Part shown: positions 50,010-58,558 of the stretch, one piece after another
Layout of the letters: each line of letters begins with the position of its first letter
Numbering within the stretch: the stretch's first letter is position 1
Origin: Flavobacterium sp. CYK-55
GTDB lineage: Bacteria; Bacteroidota; Bacteroidia; Flavobacteriales; Flavobacteriaceae
NCBI RefSeq assembly: GCF_018413465.1
Contig: NZ_JAHCDK010000002.1
Coordinates: 124,001 to 188,000 of the forward strand
Direction: 5' to 3'
DNA length: 64,000 nt
Notes under the pieces: model-generated
Database searches by the model: none
Told to the model about the DNA's origin: nothing
What the model saw: only the letters and a program-made list of their open reading frames with translations
Program-made: the position numbers and the translations under genes

Positions 50010-50810
50010 ATGTCAAAGTTGAGTATTTACCAAAAAGGTTGGATTGACCTTGTTTTTGAAGAAAAAAACAAAACCTACGGTGCTTATCAGTTGCGTCAGC
50101 AAAGTGACCGAATTACCCTTATTGCTTTTTTGAGTGGATTGGCACTGCTTAGCGGCGTTTCTTGTGTGTATTTGCTGTCTCATTTATTGAATCATCATAA
50201 TGAACCAATTGCTTTACCCGAAACTCTTGATCGAATTATCCAAATAGACCAATACCCAAAGCCTATTGATTTACCACAAGAACAGGTAAAAACTTCTGTC
50301 ACCCAAAAGACAGAACCCACAGCTCACGAATCTTGGTTAAATCCTGAAATTGTGCATGCGCCACAAGCGAGCCCGACAGAACCTGTTGTCAATACTACAG
50401 TCACCAATTCAACCGGTTCATCAACCACTGACGCAACTCAGCTCGTCACCGGAACTGCCAACAACACACCTATAATAGATGTTCCGGACACAACCATCAG
50501 AAACACGATGGAACTAGACAAACAACCTGAATTTCCGGGTGGTATTGAAAAGTTTTATCAGTTTATTGGGCGCAACTACAAAAACCCAGACCTCGATGAG
50601 CCTCAAATGTATCGCGTGATGGTTTCATTTGTTATTGAAAAAGACGGAAGCATGAGCAACATTCGCGTATTGCGTGATCCCGGTTATGGCATGGGCCAAG
50701 AAGCCTTGAGGGTTTTGGAATCGCTCAAAACCAAATGGGCACCCGGCTTGCTCAAAGGTCAAAACGTTCGGACGAGTTATACTTTGCCGATTGTGGTGAA
50801 GATTATGTAA
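50010..50810 (+). CDS. Energy transducer TonB family protein
   Basis: A 266-residue protein. The cytoplasmic start KGWIDLVFEEKNKTYGAYQLR is typical of Bacteroidota TonB. One membrane helix (about 32-57), a Pro/Thr/Gln-rich periplasmic spacer (about 60-165), and a C-terminal TonB domain (about 170-266; RVMVSFVIEKDGSMSNIRVL, GMGQEALRVLESLKTKWAPG) that contacts TonB-dependent receptors. No ExbB/ExbD genes nearby. A terminator follows closely. Confidence 0.92.
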   Translation: MSKLSIYQKGWIDLVFEEKNKTYGAYQLRQQSDRITLIAFLSGLALLSGVSCVYLLSHLLNHHNEPIALPETLDRIIQIDQYPKPIDLPQEQVKTSVTQKTEPTAHESWLNPEIVHAPQASPTEPVVNTTVTNSTGSSTTDATQLVTGTANNTPIIDVPDTTIRNTMELDKQPEFPGGIEKFYQFIGRNYKNPDLDEPQMYRVMVSFVIEKDGSMSNIRVLRDPGYGMGQEALRVLESLKTKWAPGLLKGQNVRTSYTLPIVVKIM

Positions 50811-50812
50811 AC

Positions 50813-50845
50813 AAAAAGCCTCGGTAATTCTGAGGCTTTTTATTT
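50813..50845 (+). terminator. Terminator of tonB
   Basis: Stem AAAAAGCCTC / GAGGCTTTTT, 2 nt after the stop codon. The same stem, extended by CAG/CTG pairs, recurs at 54.1 kb. Confidence 0.85.
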
Positions 50846-50861
50846 TATCTCAAGGGATGTT

Positions 50862-50869
50862 TACTTTTG
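50862..50869 (+). promoter_or_regulatory. -7 box of the AraC-type regulator gene
   Basis: TACTTTTG, 48 nt before the ATG at 50918; no clear -33 TTG. Confidence 0.4.
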
Positions 50870-50917
50870 TAACCATCTTGAGTTTTTTTATACTAACGGC
50901 TCGCGAGATATTCAATC

Positions 50918-52054
50918 ATGAACCCAACACTTGAAGCCTTATTCATTGGCCCAACGTTCTTCTTATCATTTTTGATTTTGGCCAATATGCAACGCGCCAA
51001 TATCAAAGCCAGTTATTGGTTTGCGGGTTTTATCTTCTGTATTTTTCTCATTCAGCTTGACGCTCCGCTTGCTAGGATTGGTTTGGATAAAAACTGGACA
51101 TTCTTAAATGACTTTATCGGGCTTTCAAATTTTGTAGTAGCGCCGATTTTTTATTTGAGCATTGTTTATTATGTCAAACCTAAGCGTCAATGGAAAAAAA
51201 GAGACAATCTGCATTTTTTATTTCCAATGCTGATACTGATTCTTTTGATTTTAAGTCACTGGGTTGACCCTGAGCCGGTGTCGAAACCGCAACCTGAAAT
51301 GGTTACTATCAGTACCGTCATTTTTATCATTTGCTTTTGTTTTTACATTGTTTTTTATTGTCTGAAATCTGTTGTAATCATCAATAAATACCAAAAAAGT
51401 CTTGTCTTATACACATCAAATACCGATGTTTTTGATTTAAAATGGCTTCAACAAGTGAGTTTTTGCGTATTGTTTATAGCTACTTTATGGATGCTCGATA
51501 TCGCGTTTCAACTTTCTGAACACTCAACTCTATATAGTACTATATCGAGTGTTTCAACCTTTATGAGTATTTGTTTTATGGGTTATCATGCGTTGAAGCA
51601 GAGAGAAATTTATCCGTATAAGGCCGAAGAACAAAAGGAAATCGAAAATCTTATTACAGAAAATGAACCTACCGAAACGTTTAAAAAGAAATTGATTCCG
51701 GATGAGCAGTTGGATAATTTCAAAACATCGCTGATTGATTTAATGGAAACCGAAAAGCCATTTCTTGAAGCCGAACTGAGCTTGGTTCGCTTGGCGCAAC
51801 AATTAAAAATCAGCCCGCATTTGTTATCATATGTCATTAACAACGGGTTTGGAGAAAACTTTTATCAACTGGTCAACAGATACCGAATTGAAGAAGCGCA
51901 AAGACTCATGAGCGACTCCGGAATGAATCACTTAAGTTTATTGGGAATCGCATACGAAGTTGGGTTCAATTCAAAAACTGTTTTCAACACCACTTTTAAA
52001 AAAGTTACCGGACAAACTCCATCAGATTACAAAAAAACGGTACAACACAAATAA
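50918..52054 (+). CDS. AraC family transcriptional regulator with N-terminal membrane domain
   Basis: A 378-residue protein. Seven hydrophobic segments (residues 1-235, from LEALFIGPTFFLSFLILANM) act as a membrane sensor, and a C-terminal AraC/XylS domain (about 280-378) contains LAQQLKISPHLLSYVINNGF and GIAYEVGFNSKTVFNTTFKK, the two helix-turn-helix units. Such membrane-bound AraC proteins are frequent in Bacteroidota; the signal is unknown. It stands upstream of a three-gene lipoprotein/barrel set, a plausible target. Confidence 0.88.
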   Translation: MNPTLEALFIGPTFFLSFLILANMQRANIKASYWFAGFIFCIFLIQLDAPLARIGLDKNWTFLNDFIGLSNFVVAPIFYLSIVYYVKPKRQWKKRDNLHFLFPMLILILLILSHWVDPEPVSKPQPEMVTISTVIFIICFCFYIVFYCLKSVVIINKYQKSLVLYTSNTDVFDLKWLQQVSFCVLFIATLWMLDIAFQLSEHSTLYSTISSVSTFMSICFMGYHALKQREIYPYKAEEQKEIENLITENEPTETFKKKLIPDEQLDNFKTSLIDLMETEKPFLEAELSLVRLAQQLKISPHLLSYVINNGFGENFYQLVNRYRIEEAQRLMSDSGMNHLSLLGIAYEVGFNSKTVFNTTFKKVTGQTPSDYKKTVQHK

Positions 52055-52135
52055 AATGAAGTTCGGATTGATAAGTTAGAACGTTCGCAAAGCAGTAATA
52101 ACACACTTTTGCGGCGAATTACAAACTTAAAAATC

Positions 52136-53026
52136 ATGCTGACAAAAATTCTTCCGCAGGCTTTTACTCGGAGGCTTATTCCAAAAACATTCTACTTTTT
52201 TATTGCCTTTTGTACTGTTTCTTGTTCAAAAGAAAATAGTTCGACCGCTAATCCATATTCTGAAACTGACGTTGATTTAGGAACGCATAAGCTCAGAACT
52301 TATCAAATAAATCACAAAAGCAAGTATTTGGTGGTCTTTGAATCGGGTTTAGGCGATGGTCATTTATCGTGGAATCCGTCGGGAACTTCACAAGAAGTAA
52401 ACGAACTGGCTCAAGCTTTAGGTTCAGATATCTTACTGTATGACCGAGCCGGTTATGAACATTCAGGCCAGAATAACAATCCGCGCAATATTGACAGATT
52501 GCGCAGCGAGCTCGAACAAGTAATCAGTCAAAAGGCACAAGGTCGAAAAGTCATATTGGTTGGACATTCGTTAGGAGGTATGATTGTTCGCGATTACGCC
52601 ATTAAAAACCCAACAAAAGTAGCAGCGCTGTTGTTTGTAGATTCTATGCATGAAGGATACAATAATCCGGCAGTTGAAGACTATATTTATCAAGCAATGT
52701 ACACGCAATTCGGAGCTGACTTTGGCGGTACTCTGGAAGCACGTGAACTCGCAGAAGACATTGCCTACGGTGCCTTGTTGCCACAATTACCCAATGTTCC
52801 GGTGGTTGCTTTAACGAGCATGAAAGATGACCCTAGCAGTCAGCAATCAGATTTGCTCAACGGAGCAACCCGCGAGCAATGGTATCAGGCCCACGAACAA
52901 TTAGGCAACGGGCTTTCGGATTTTACCCACATTGCCACCGTAAATTCCGGGCATTATATTCAACTCGAAGAACCTGAATTGGTCATTGAAAACATTCTCT
53001 TATTGCTATCTAAATTGTCCAAATAA
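52136..53026 (+). CDS. Alpha/beta hydrolase lipoprotein
   Basis: A 296-residue protein; the ATG at 52136 (MLTKILPQAFTRRLIP) is chosen over a TTG at 52109. A long basic signal region ends at the lipobox TVSC, predicting a periplasmic or surface lipoprotein. The hydrolase fold shows GLGDGHLSW (oxyanion region), YDRAGYEHSG, the nucleophile elbow GHSLGGM (Ser), an acid in ALLFVDSMHEG, and the His near the end (VNSGHYIQLEEP). The substrate, an ester or lipid, is unknown. It is followed 2 nt later by a cytochrome gene. Confidence 0.87.
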   Translation: MLTKILPQAFTRRLIPKTFYFFIAFCTVSCSKENSSTANPYSETDVDLGTHKLRTYQINHKSKYLVVFESGLGDGHLSWNPSGTSQEVNELAQALGSDILLYDRAGYEHSGQNNNPRNIDRLRSELEQVISQKAQGRKVILVGHSLGGMIVRDYAIKNPTKVAALLFVDSMHEGYNNPAVEDYIYQAMYTQFGADFGGTLEARELAEDIAYGALLPQLPNVPVVALTSMKDDPSSQQSDLLNGATREQWYQAHEQLGNGLSDFTHIATVNSGHYIQLEEPELVIENILLLLSKLSK

Positions 53027-53028
53027 AA

Positions 53029-53373
53029 ATGAAAACAGCTCCGTTATTCATCACGCTTTTTGCGGTTGTTGTGATTTCATGCTCCAACAACAAATCTCAA
53101 AATACCAATCAACAGAAATATTATCCGGCGGTAAAAACAATCGTCGCCGAAAAATGCCTTTCCTGTCATGCCTCAAACGGAACTTGGGCCGGTCGTCCGA
53201 TAAAACTAGATTCTGATCAAGACATTTGCAATCAAAGTGAAATCATCAAAAAATCAGTTGCTGACCCAGTGAGTCCAAGCAATCGAAGAATGCCGCAAGA
53301 AGACAGTTTAACAGCAGAGCAAATTCAAGTCATCGTGAATTGGTATCAAAAAGGCGGTCAAACAAATCAATAA
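53029..53373 (+). CDS. Mono-haem c-type cytochrome lipoprotein
   Basis: A 114-residue lipoprotein. Lipobox VISC with Cys18. Haem is bound through Cys43-Cys46-His47 (EKCLSCHASN), and Met88 (NRRMPQED) is the likely sixth ligand. The spacing and the end IQVIVNWYQKGG match small class I cytochrome c domains that carry electrons in the periplasm. Tightly spaced between the lipoprotein hydrolase (2 nt) and a barrel protein (7 nt), so co-translated with both. Confidence 0.9.
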   Translation: MKTAPLFITLFAVVVISCSNNKSQNTNQQKYYPAVKTIVAEKCLSCHASNGTWAGRPIKLDSDQDICNQSEIIKKSVADPVSPSNRRMPQEDSLTAEQIQVIVNWYQKGGQTNQ

Positions 53374-53380
53374 AATCAAC

Positions 53381-53998
53381 ATGAAAAAGATCATATTTAT
53401 AACCTTAACGCTATTTTTCATAACGGCTCACGCGCAAACAAAAGGAAAATTTCGAACCGATATCAACTTGGATTTGTTATTCCCTTCGCCAGGCGGCTTA
53501 GGCATGGCTATTGACTTTGAACCTAAATATAACCTTGCTTCAAATATGAGTTTAGGGCTTAGGTTATCAAATGGCTTTGCCGTTAAAGAAATAGACTCAT
53601 CGGTCAAAAACGCACCTAAAGAAGAACGCACCACTGTTTACACTTCTATTCTTGGCACCTCTGATTATTACTTCAATCGTTTGGGCACAAATACGATTCC
53701 TTTTGTAGGAGCCGGTTTAGGATATTTCAGTATGATTAATGCACAAGCCGAATCCGGCACTTCGCTCAATGATTTTGACCATCTTGACCGTGTTGGAAAA
53801 TGGGGCGCGATGCTTCGATTCGGGTTTGAAACAGGAAAGTTCAGATTGGGAGCGAGCTATCATCTGATTCCAAAAACAAAAATTCAATCAAAAGACGGCA
53901 GTACCTTAGGCAGCCAAAATAACAACTACTTCACACTTCATTTTGGTTTATTCATCGGGGGAGGAAAATGGAAAAAACACAACTGTCCACTCAAATAA
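53381..53998 (+). CDS. Outer-membrane beta-barrel protein
   Basis: A 205-residue protein with a signal peptide (MKKIIFITLTLFFITAHAQ). The mature part is made of amphipathic strands with Gly and aromatic ends (MAIDFEPKYNLASNMSLGLR, FVGAGLGYFSMIN, AMLRFGFETGKFRLGASYHL, YFTLHFGLFIGGG), as in eight-strand OmpW/OmpX-type barrels. A cysteine near the C-terminus (KKHNCPLK) is unusual. Last gene of the hydrolase-cytochrome-barrel set. Confidence 0.75.
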   Translation: MKKIIFITLTLFFITAHAQTKGKFRTDINLDLLFPSPGGLGMAIDFEPKYNLASNMSLGLRLSNGFAVKEIDSSVKNAPKEERTTVYTSILGTSDYYFNRLGTNTIPFVGAGLGYFSMINAQAESGTSLNDFDHLDRVGKWGAMLRFGFETGKFRLGASYHLIPKTKIQSKDGSTLGSQNNNYFTLHFGLFIGGGKWKKHNCPLK

Positions 53999-54094
53999 GT
54001 TGGTTATGCTTAAGGTAAGCACTCGGCTTTGTTGCTTGGGCCGGGTGCTTTTAAATTTCATCGGTTAAGTTTCACTGCTAAAAATCCAAGCCAA

Positions 54095-54126
54095 CAAAAA
54101 AGCCTCAGGAATTCTGAGGCTTTTTA
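54095..54126. terminator. Bidirectional terminator between barrel and M48 genes
   Basis: Stem AAAAAAGCCTCAG / CTGAGGCTTTTT with a 5-nt loop. It separates the convergent barrel and protease genes; the left A tract gives a U run on the minus strand. Confidence 0.88.
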
Positions 54127-54127
54127 T

Positions 54128-54979
54128 TTATTTTTTCTTTTTGATGGGTTTTTTCGTCGGTTTTTTGGTGCCGGCTTTTTTGGGCACTTCTTTTACGTAA
54201 GGCTTATACAAACCATCGGCTTCGGCGCGAGCTTTGGCATCGGCAGCGCGCTGTTTAGAATCAGGGTGCGAACTCATCATTCGATCAATAATCGATGAAG
54301 ATTGTCCTTCTGAGAGTTTGGCCAAAATATTAAACGCTGATTCAACCGCATTGACATTATAACCGTTGCGTTTCATAAAATCATACGAATAAGCGTCCGC
54401 TTCTGATTCTTGTGTGCGACTGTGTTTACAATCAATCAAGGCGTTGGCCATTTTTCCGAGTTGACTATCAGTTACTGCAGCTACCTTACCTGATTGTGAA
54501 GCCGCTGCGTCTAAAAGTGCTTCTTTTTGGTATGCAGCTTTCATGGCATCGCGTGAATCATGATTGGCTACGTGTCCGATTTCATGACCAATCACCGCCA
54601 AAAGTTCGTTGTCATCCATGATGTCCATCAAACCTGAAAAAACACGTACACTTCCGTCTGCGGTAGCAAAAGCGTTAACTTCTTTGACTAAATATACTTT
54701 GTAATTAAGTGTCAATCCGTTTTCATTTTTGTGTTTGCCAAAAACTTTATTCAAACGAATCGTATAAGGGTCATTAGGACCGGCAACTTTGTTTTCTTTA
54801 TCCATTTTGTCAACGGCTTGTTTTGAAAGATTAGCTGCGTCTGCATCAGAAAACATAAAACCTGATAGGCCTTTTTGCACTGCACCCAAAGCGCGATCGT
54901 TCAAATCAATGCCAATTTGTGCGTGAGCCAAAGTCGAAAGCATTATGATAAATGAGCCAAGGAAAAATTTTCTTTTCAT
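54128..54979 (-). CDS. M48 family metalloprotease, secreted
   Basis: A 283-residue protein; ATG at 54979 (MKRKFFLGSFIIMLSTLAHA, signal peptide), downstream of the -7 box. Zinc site HEIGH with His132, Glu133 and His136, and Glu191 in ESEAD as third ligand, giving a BepA/LoiP-like M48 peptidase. Such enzymes cleave or assemble outer-membrane proteins. The C-terminus is a lysine-rich tail (KKPTKKPIKKKK), as in some outer-membrane-associated homologues. A -7 box lies 26 nt before the start. Confidence 0.92.
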   Translation of the reverse strand: MKRKFFLGSFIIMLSTLAHAQIGIDLNDRALGAVQKGLSGFMFSDADAANLSKQAVDKMDKENKVAGPNDPYTIRLNKVFGKHKNENGLTLNYKVYLVKEVNAFATADGSVRVFSGLMDIMDDNELLAVIGHEIGHVANHDSRDAMKAAYQKEALLDAAASQSGKVAAVTDSQLGKMANALIDCKHSRTQESEADAYSYDFMKRNGYNVNAVESAFNILAKLSEGQSSSIIDRMMSSHPDSKQRAADAKARAEADGLYKPYVKEVPKKAGTKKPTKKPIKKKK

Positions 54980-55005
54980 AAATAAAATCTGATCAAATGT
55001 TGACA

Positions 55006-55013
55006 CAAATATA
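55006..55013 (-). promoter_or_regulatory. -7 box of the M48 protease gene
   Basis: TATATTTG on the minus strand, 26 nt before the chosen ATG. The possible upstream start (55006) would lie within it. Confidence 0.5.
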
Positions 55014-55066
55014 ATAAGTTGATGCGCTCAAAATAGGATTCTGCTTTTATTTTCAACGAATTTTAA

Positions 55067-55074
55067 TATTTTTG
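55067..55074 (+). promoter_or_regulatory. -7 box of the MFS gene at 55.1 kb
   Basis: TATTTTTG, only 1 nt before an ATG at 55076 but 28 nt before the ATG at 55103, which is therefore the better start. Confidence 0.5.
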
Positions 55075-55102
55075 AATGCATCACTCTCTCAAATATACAA
55101 CT

Positions 55103-56341
55103 ATGACAGCCACAGAAAATAAACTCAAACATCTTTTAGGTCTTCCGGTCATTGTGGCCGCTTTGGGCTATTTTGTTGACATTTATGATTTGTTGCTTTT
55201 TGGAATTGTACGCGTGCCAAGTTTGCAATCACTAGGGGTGAATGCCGATGTAGCCGGAACCCACATCATGAATTACCAAATGACCGGTTTGCTTTTGGGC
55301 GGAATTCTGTGGGGCATACTCGGCGACAAAAAAGGACGACTGTCGGTTTTGTTTGGTTCGATCATCGTTTATTCGACGGCCAATATTGTTTGTGGATTTT
55401 TACCTGTACTCAATGGGCCTTATATTGTTGAAATATACGCTTGGCTTCGATTTATTGCCGGCATTGGGCTGGCCGGAGAATTGGGCGCAGGCATTACCTT
55501 GGTTTCAGAAAGTTTGCCCAAAGAACTCAGAGCGCTCGGCACTTCAATCGTAGCCGGATTCGGTTTGTTTGGAGCGGTCGTAGCCAACCTAACTGTGGAA
55601 CTTGCCGGAAGTTGGACCACCGCCTACCTCATTGGCGGCGTCATGGGATTGGCCTTGCTGGTATTGCGCATCAGCGTTTCTGAAAGCGGAATGTATCAGT
55701 CGCTTGAAAAAAAAGAACATGTTGCTAAAGGAAACTTCATTTCACTATTTACCCACAAAGGCCGTTTGATTCGTTATTTAAAATGCATTGCCATTGGTCT
55801 ACCCACTTGGTTTTGCATCGGAATTTTGGCAGTCATGGCCAATCAGTTTGCGCCGGCTATGGGTATTGAAAGCCTCAATCCTGGTAAGGCGATTATGTGG
55901 GCTTATGTTGGAATTTCAGTGGGTGATTTTGCTAGCGGATTTATCTCACAATGGCTGCATTCGCGCAAAAAAGCCATTTTATACATGATGCTATTTACAG
56001 TTATTGGCATTGTACTTTTGCTCAGCGGAGTAGCCCATACCGAAAACCAATATTATTTTTATTGTGCTTGGATGGGCTTGGGCACCGGCTATTGGGCGAT
56101 GTTTGTGACTTTGGCCGCCGAGCAGTTTGGCACCAACATACGCAGTACTGCCACAACAACGGTCCCGAATATGGTGCGCGGATTACTTCCGGTCATGCTT
56201 TTGGGCTTTGACTTTTTGAAGCCCAATCAAGGGGTCATCATGGCCGCAGCTGTGGTAGGAATTGTTGTGTTTGCTTTGGGAATTTATGCAACCATAAGCA
56301 TCAGCGAAACGCATGGAAAAGATTTAGATTTTACCGAATAA
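55103..56341 (+). CDS. MFS transporter, metabolite:H+ symporter type
   Basis: A 412-residue, 12-helix carrier starting MTATENKLKHLLGLPVI. The helix 1 motif YFVDIYDLLLFG and the loop 2-3 motif GDKKGRLSVLFGS are typical of the sugar/organic acid symporter subfamily; RFIAGIGLAGELGAGITLVS forms the helix 4-5 region. The substrate is unknown. It diverges from the M48 protease over a 123-bp intergenic region with -7 boxes for both genes. Confidence 0.9.
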   Translation: MTATENKLKHLLGLPVIVAALGYFVDIYDLLLFGIVRVPSLQSLGVNADVAGTHIMNYQMTGLLLGGILWGILGDKKGRLSVLFGSIIVYSTANIVCGFLPVLNGPYIVEIYAWLRFIAGIGLAGELGAGITLVSESLPKELRALGTSIVAGFGLFGAVVANLTVELAGSWTTAYLIGGVMGLALLVLRISVSESGMYQSLEKKEHVAKGNFISLFTHKGRLIRYLKCIAIGLPTWFCIGILAVMANQFAPAMGIESLNPGKAIMWAYVGISVGDFASGFISQWLHSRKKAILYMMLFTVIGIVLLLSGVAHTENQYYFYCAWMGLGTGYWAMFVTLAAEQFGTNIRSTATTTVPNMVRGLLPVMLLGFDFLKPNQGVIMAAAVVGIVVFALGIYATISISETHGKDLDFTE

Positions 56342-56470
56342 ATTGTTTTTGACGCTTCGATTGCTTAAAATCGATTTTGAGTTTAGCAGATTTTTTTGAA
56401 ATTTAATTTATTTTTATTGTTTTTCAATAAATATTTATTATTTTAGCCGCGTTATTAAATCTCATTCGTT

Positions 56471-57007
56471 ATGTCAAAAACCAATCAATTTGTGTTTCAA
56501 GGCTTACATATTGTAGCTTGGATTATTTTTGTCGGCTTGTGTATTGAAGCCGGCGCACTACTTGTAAATTTTGCGTTTGCCTTGTTCAAACCCGAAACCG
56601 TCAGTCATTTGTATGAAAAACTTAACCTCAGCCAAATGTATCAAACCAACGTTTGGGCTTTTGTGGGCATGTATAGTTTTATTATAGTTATTTCTGTACT
56701 CAAGGCTTATTTGTTTTACATCGTTATCAAACTCATGAGCAAACTTGATTTGACGCGTCCGTTTAGCAGCTTTGTATCAGAACAAATTACCCAATTGAGT
56801 TATTATACTTTATCGATTGGTTTGGTGGGATACATAGCCCGAGAAAGTGTGCGAAATTTGGAACATCGCGGTTATGAAATCGATCAACTCAGCAAATTTT
56901 GGCCCGATAGCCAGGCTTATATTTTGATGGGCGGTGTGATTTATGTGATTGCGCTGATTTTTCAGAAAGGAATCGAACTTCAAACCGAAAACGACTTAAC
57001 CGTATAG
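56471..57007 (+). CDS. DUF2975 family membrane protein
   Basis: A 178-residue inner-membrane protein with four hydrophobic segments (about 15-40, 60-85, 110-125, 148-165). The pattern KLMSKLDLTRPFSSFVSEQI is the DUF2975 signature. Proteins of this family are commonly paired with a small Cro/C1-type regulator, as here, two bases downstream. The function is unknown. Confidence 0.9.
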   Translation: MSKTNQFVFQGLHIVAWIIFVGLCIEAGALLVNFAFALFKPETVSHLYEKLNLSQMYQTNVWAFVGMYSFIIVISVLKAYLFYIVIKLMSKLDLTRPFSSFVSEQITQLSYYTLSIGLVGYIARESVRNLEHRGYEIDQLSKFWPDSQAYILMGGVIYVIALIFQKGIELQTENDLTV

Positions 57008-57009
57008 CT

Positions 57010-57222
57010 ATGCCAATTGTTGTAAATTTAGATGTGGTGATGGCCAAGCGAAAAATGTCGCTCAACGAACTCTCTGAAAAAGTGGATCTGACTTTATCAA
57101 ACCTATCAATCCTTAAAACCGGAAAAGCCAAAGCCGTACGCTTTAGCACGCTTGAAGCGATATGCAAAGCACTTGATTGCCAACCGGCTGATTTGTTAGA
57201 ATATACACCTGAAAAAGAATAA
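57010..57222 (+). CDS. XRE-type helix-turn-helix regulator, YozG-like
   Basis: A 70-residue protein that is a bare Cro/C1-type HTH: MPIVVNLDVVMAKRKMSLNE followed by VDLTLSNLSILKTGKAKAVR, and LEAICKALDCQPADLLEY at the end. It is translated right after the DUF2975 gene; such pairs often form a repressor-membrane protein module with unknown signal. Confidence 0.92.
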   Translation: MPIVVNLDVVMAKRKMSLNELSEKVDLTLSNLSILKTGKAKAVRFSTLEAICKALDCQPADLLEYTPEKE

Positions 57223-57236
57223 TTAAAGATGAGATT

Positions 57237-57629
57237 TTATTTCAGTCGAAGCAACTGACCTTTGCGGCGAACAATGTTTTTGTAATCCCATTGAATATCG
57301 ATGCTTTTTTGCAGCCAAACTTTGAGTTGCTCAGCATCAATATCATTTATATTTTGGTAAAAAACAGAAGCGTCTTTGAATTTTTTTCCGAGGATATTGA
57401 GCGCGGGTTCATCAAAATCGGCACCGCTCCAAAACATCAAACGAATGCCTGCCTTTTGCAAACTATAGCCCACAATCGGGTTTTGATCGATAAACCACAC
57501 CGGATGCGCATGCCAAATTTTGCTTTCGGCATCGCTGAGTTCACTGTCTATGATTAGTGCCAAAGAATCGCACACCAGCTGATGTTCGGGACTCTGACTT
57601 TGATTGTATTTTAAAATATCTGGATGCAT
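57237..57629 (-). CDS. DUF1801 family protein 1
   Basis: A 130-residue soluble protein. The DUF1801/YdhG-like core contains KIWHAHPVWFIDQNPIVGYS, GIRLMFWSGADFD and an end in WDYKNIVRRKGQLLRLK. The family has an SCP2/frataxin-like fold of unknown activity. It follows a second DUF1801 gene (2-nt gap) and a VOC gene on the same strand, so three small-domain genes form one operon. Confidence 0.8.
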   Translation of the reverse strand: MHPDILKYNQSQSPEHQLVCDSLALIIDSELSDAESKIWHAHPVWFIDQNPIVGYSLQKAGIRLMFWSGADFDEPALNILGKKFKDASVFYQNINDIDAEQLKVWLQKSIDIQWDYKNIVRRKGQLLRLK

Positions 57630-57631
57630 AT

Positions 57632-58069
57632 TTACTTTTGATTTTGCGCTTCAAATCCGATGTTGATAGCTTTTTTTAATACCGATAAATCAATGTCTTT
57701 GAGCGATTTAAATTTAATGCAATAACCGCTCACACTGGCTTTTCCTATTTGATCAGCAAAGTTATTCGTCAAATAGTTTTTGTCGTCAATCCCCATAATA
57801 TACACCGAAATTCCAGCGGTATTGGCACTGAGTCCCACTTGATAAAACGTTCTGGTTTTGCCGTTTGCATATTGTATTTCATAGCTTCCGTAGCCAATGT
57901 TGGGGTTTGAAACCACTTTGCCTTGGTCATTGGTTCCGTCTAAAAACCACAAAAGCGCATCAGGATTAATTTGCAAAATAAGTTCGTGCAAAATGCGCAA
58001 ATCATTTTGTTTGAGCTCGCTTTGCGCAGCTATATAATTATGGATTTGCTCCTGAACACTCATGCCCAT
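57632..58069 (-). CDS. DUF1801 family protein 2
   Basis: A 145-residue protein, divergent from its neighbour. The N-terminal helices (VQEQIHNYIAAQSELKQNDL) lead to a core with NIGYGSYEIQYANGKTRTFY and VGLSANTAGISVYIMGID, as in DUF1801 proteins, and KASVSGYCIKFKSLKDIDL near the end. The start ATG overlaps the stop of the VOC gene (ATGA-like overlap), so translation is coupled. Confidence 0.8.
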   Translation of the reverse strand: MGMSVQEQIHNYIAAQSELKQNDLRILHELILQINPDALLWFLDGTNDQGKVVSNPNIGYGSYEIQYANGKTRTFYQVGLSANTAGISVYIMGIDDKNYLTNNFADQIGKASVSGYCIKFKSLKDIDLSVLKKAINIGFEAQNQK

Positions 58070-58497
58070 CAGCCTTGATTTACGTCATATTCAATCATCC
58101 ACTCAATGCCAAAACGATCGCGAAACATAGCAAAATAAGTGCCCCACGGGCTGTCTTCAAGCGGCATTTCAATAGTTCCGCCTTGTGACAAACCTTTGAA
58201 TAAATGCTCAGCTTCTTGCCTGCTCTGTGCGCGCAATGCAATTTTAGAACGATGCTCTAATTCATTGACGGTTCCCATAAAAGCCGGCACGTCATTACCG
58301 CTCAAAATATTATCGCCGACAGGCAAAGCAATATGCATGATTTTCTGCGCTTCTTGTTCAGAGACTTCGGCATCAAGCCCAGGCAAATCTTTGAAGCGAA
58401 TTATTTTGGTAAAGCTTCCGCCAAAAACCGATTGATAAAAGTTAAAGGCTTCTTGGGCGTTTCCGTTGAAGTTGATGTGTGTATTGAGTTGCGGCAT
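58069..58497 (-). CDS. VOC family (PhnB-like) protein
   Basis: A 142-residue protein; ATG at 58497 (MPQLNTHINFNGN). The longer frame up to 58602 runs into a Flavo-1-like element. The glyoxalase-like fold shows NAQEAFNFYQSVFGG at the start and DRFGIEWMIEYD at the end, typical of PhnB/3-demethylubiquinone-like VOC proteins. The ligand is unknown. First gene of the VOC-DUF1801-DUF1801 operon. Confidence 0.85.
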   Translation of the reverse strand: MPQLNTHINFNGNAQEAFNFYQSVFGGSFTKIIRFKDLPGLDAEVSEQEAQKIMHIALPVGDNILSGNDVPAFMGTVNELEHRSKIALRAQSRQEAEHLFKGLSQGGTIEMPLEDSPWGTYFAMFRDRFGIEWMIEYDVNQG

Positions 58498-58558
58498 CTT
58501 TTTTTGTTTTAAAGATAGGATTTTTAAAATAAAACCAAAACATGCATGAATCTGTGCA

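Noticed and set aside
53029..53216. Alternative 76-residue frame overlapping the cytochrome gene
   Set aside because: The CxxCH and lipobox are in the frame starting at 53029; the other frame has no features.
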